Source: Porphyromonas circumdentaria (GTDB taxonomy: Bacteria > Bacteroidota > Bacteroidia > Bacteroidales > Porphyromonadaceae). From it: 64,000 nucleotides of DNA. The translations under genes and the position numbers were made by a program. The stretch spans positions 1 through 64,000 of the forward strand of contig NZ_FUXE01000011.1 in assembly GCF_900167105.1 (NCBI RefSeq), written 5' to 3'. Below, in pieces: positions 63,139 to 64,000 of the stretch (the first letter of the stretch is position 1; every line of letters starts with the position of its first letter). The notes under the pieces were generated by a model. That model worked only from the letters and a program-made list of their open reading frames with translations, was not told the origin of the DNA and did not search any database.

Positions 63139-64000
63139 TTATAGCGGAGCTGTTGCTCGAGATACAAGAGCTTCGTCTGCCAGTACCAAAGCTGTCATAG
63201 CGTGTACTACGGTTACCCCTCGAATGGCGACGCATGGGTCGTGTCGACCTTTGCCTTTTATGGTCGTTCTCTCTTTAGTTACAGTTATACTCTCCTGTTC
63301 TATACCTATCGTTGGGGTTGGCTTGAAAGCTACTCTAAAAGAGATGGTTGCTCCAGTCGAAATACCTCCTTGTATTCCTCCTGAGTGGTTGCTCTTAAAG
63401 AATACTGCTCTTTCGTTTGTTACGTCCATGGCATCATTGGCTTCGCTCCCCCTTTTCTTTGCTAATGCGAATCCGTCTCCGAATTCAATGCCTTTTGTAG
63501 CATTGATAGATAGTATAGCATAGGCTAAGCGGGCATGTAATTTATCGTACAGAGGAGACCCCCAACCTATAGGAACGCCTTTTATTATGCACTGTACAAG
63601 GCCTCCGATGCTATCGCCTTGTGTCGCCGTTTTCAGTAGATAGTGCGAGAAACGTTTGTCCGCCTCGGGGTGTGGACAGCGAGAAGGAAAAGAATAAGTC
63701 CTCTCTATCGAGAGTTCTGAACGCTCTTGGTCGGTTAAAGTAGCCTCTCCTATGGAGCATATATAGGGAAAGATGGAAATGCCAAATTTCTGTTGCAACA
63801 TTTGTAGTGCAATAGCTCCCCCTACACATCGCACTGCGGTTTCTCGGGCTGATGCACGTCCGCCCCCTGCTTGTGGAGGAATACCGTACTTATGGTGATA
63901 GGTGTAATCGGCATGAGACGGTCTGTACAGTTGCGATAACGATGAGTAGTCTTGGCTACGTACATCTTTATTTTCGATGATAAATCCGATAGGATGTCCA
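63139..64000 (-). CDS. aroC: Chorismate synthase, 3' part (runs off the window)
   Basis: Last shikimate-pathway step, FMN-dependent. Only about 287 C-terminal residues are inside the window; the 5' end lies beyond 64000. Read on the minus strand, the frame is open from the edge (HPIGFIIENKD, then RPSHADYTYHHKYG and AGGGRASARETAVRCVGGA), so the internal GTG at 63834 is not the start. Further signatures are GDSIGGLVQCIIKGVPIGWG and the end ESITVTKERTTIKGKGRHDPCVAIRGV. Confidence 0.93.
   Translation of the reverse strand, partial: GHPIGFIIENKDVRSQDYSSLSQLYRPSHADYTYHHKYGIPPQAGGGRASARETAVRCVGGAIALQMLQQKFGISIFPYICSIGEATLTDQERSELSIERTYSFPSRCPHPEADKRFSHYLLKTATQGDSIGGLVQCIIKGVPIGWGSPLYDKLHARLAYAILSINATKGIEFGDGFALAKKRGSEANDAMDVTNERAVFFKSNHSGGIQGGISTGATISFRVAFKPTPTIGIEQESITVTKERTTIKGKGRHDPCVAIRGVTVVHAMTALVLADEALVSRATAPL

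Overview
This 64-kb window reads as one chromosomal stretch from a Bacteroidales bacterium, most likely a Porphyromonas species other than P. gingivalis. Reasons: type IX secretion (T9SS) genes (porU, porV, porX and a cargo protein with a C-terminal sorting domain), the order porU-porV-ispF that I recall from P. gingivalis, an Rnf operon, NADP-type glutamate dehydrogenase, and promoters with the Bacteroidota -7 element TAnnTTTG. No rRNA, tRNA, cas gene or intact insertion sequence was found. Gene density is high and most genes are housekeeping.

Layout. 1-650: one arm of a 0.37-kb inverted repeat carrying a tiny gene, then a two-repeat CRISPR-like array. 619-11815 (minus): DUF1343 protein, 58-residue membrane protein, asnS, rluB-like, purB, ispF, porV, porU. 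12.8-13.7 kb (minus): DUF2807 lipoprotein. 14.1-30.6 kb (plus): agmatine deiminase, N-carbamoylputrescine amidase, ZIP transporter; hpt-adk-obgE-B3/4 protein; four sugar-transferase genes; rseP, mutS2, tyrS and another glycosyltransferase. 31-34 kb (minus): candidate small RNA, then aroQ-pyk-O-methyltransferase, divergent from xerD. 35-38 kb (minus): epimerase and DUF349 protein. 38.5-39.4 kb (plus): greA and a HIT protein. 39.5-44.4 kb (minus): a frameshifted T9SS cargo gene and a secreted beta-helix-like protein. 45 kb: IS256-family remnant. 45.6-51.2 kb (minus): complete Rnf operon headed by rseC. 51.4-57.1 kb (minus): rfbD, DUF4924, ABC permease, rbfA, tdk, tsaE, porX. 57.2-57.5 kb: second arm of the inverted repeat. 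57.8-64 kb (minus): DUF695, BASS-type transporter, HD hydrolase, gdhA, galE, engB and the 3' part of aroC.

How they fit together. PorU and PorV belong to the T9SS outer-membrane attachment machinery, PorX is the T9SS response regulator, and the 39.5-43.3 kb protein is a probable client. The glycosyltransferases, galE and rfbD could feed surface polysaccharide, possibly the anionic LPS on which T9SS cargo is anchored; this is inference. Rnf, glutamate dehydrogenase and agmatine catabolism fit an anaerobe that lives on amino acids.

The least explained material is intergenic: (a) a small gene with its own promoter and terminator, present twice in inverted orientation 57 kb apart, one copy with a nonsense codon, its repeat arm ending next to the porX promoter; (b) a mini CRISPR-like array whose repeat encodes the C-terminus of the neighbouring gene; (c) 21-22-bp-period tandem repeats with unrelated sequences at four intergenic sites; (d) a promoter-terminator pair without a convincing ORF near 31 kb. 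All coordinates and repeat comparisons were made by eye.
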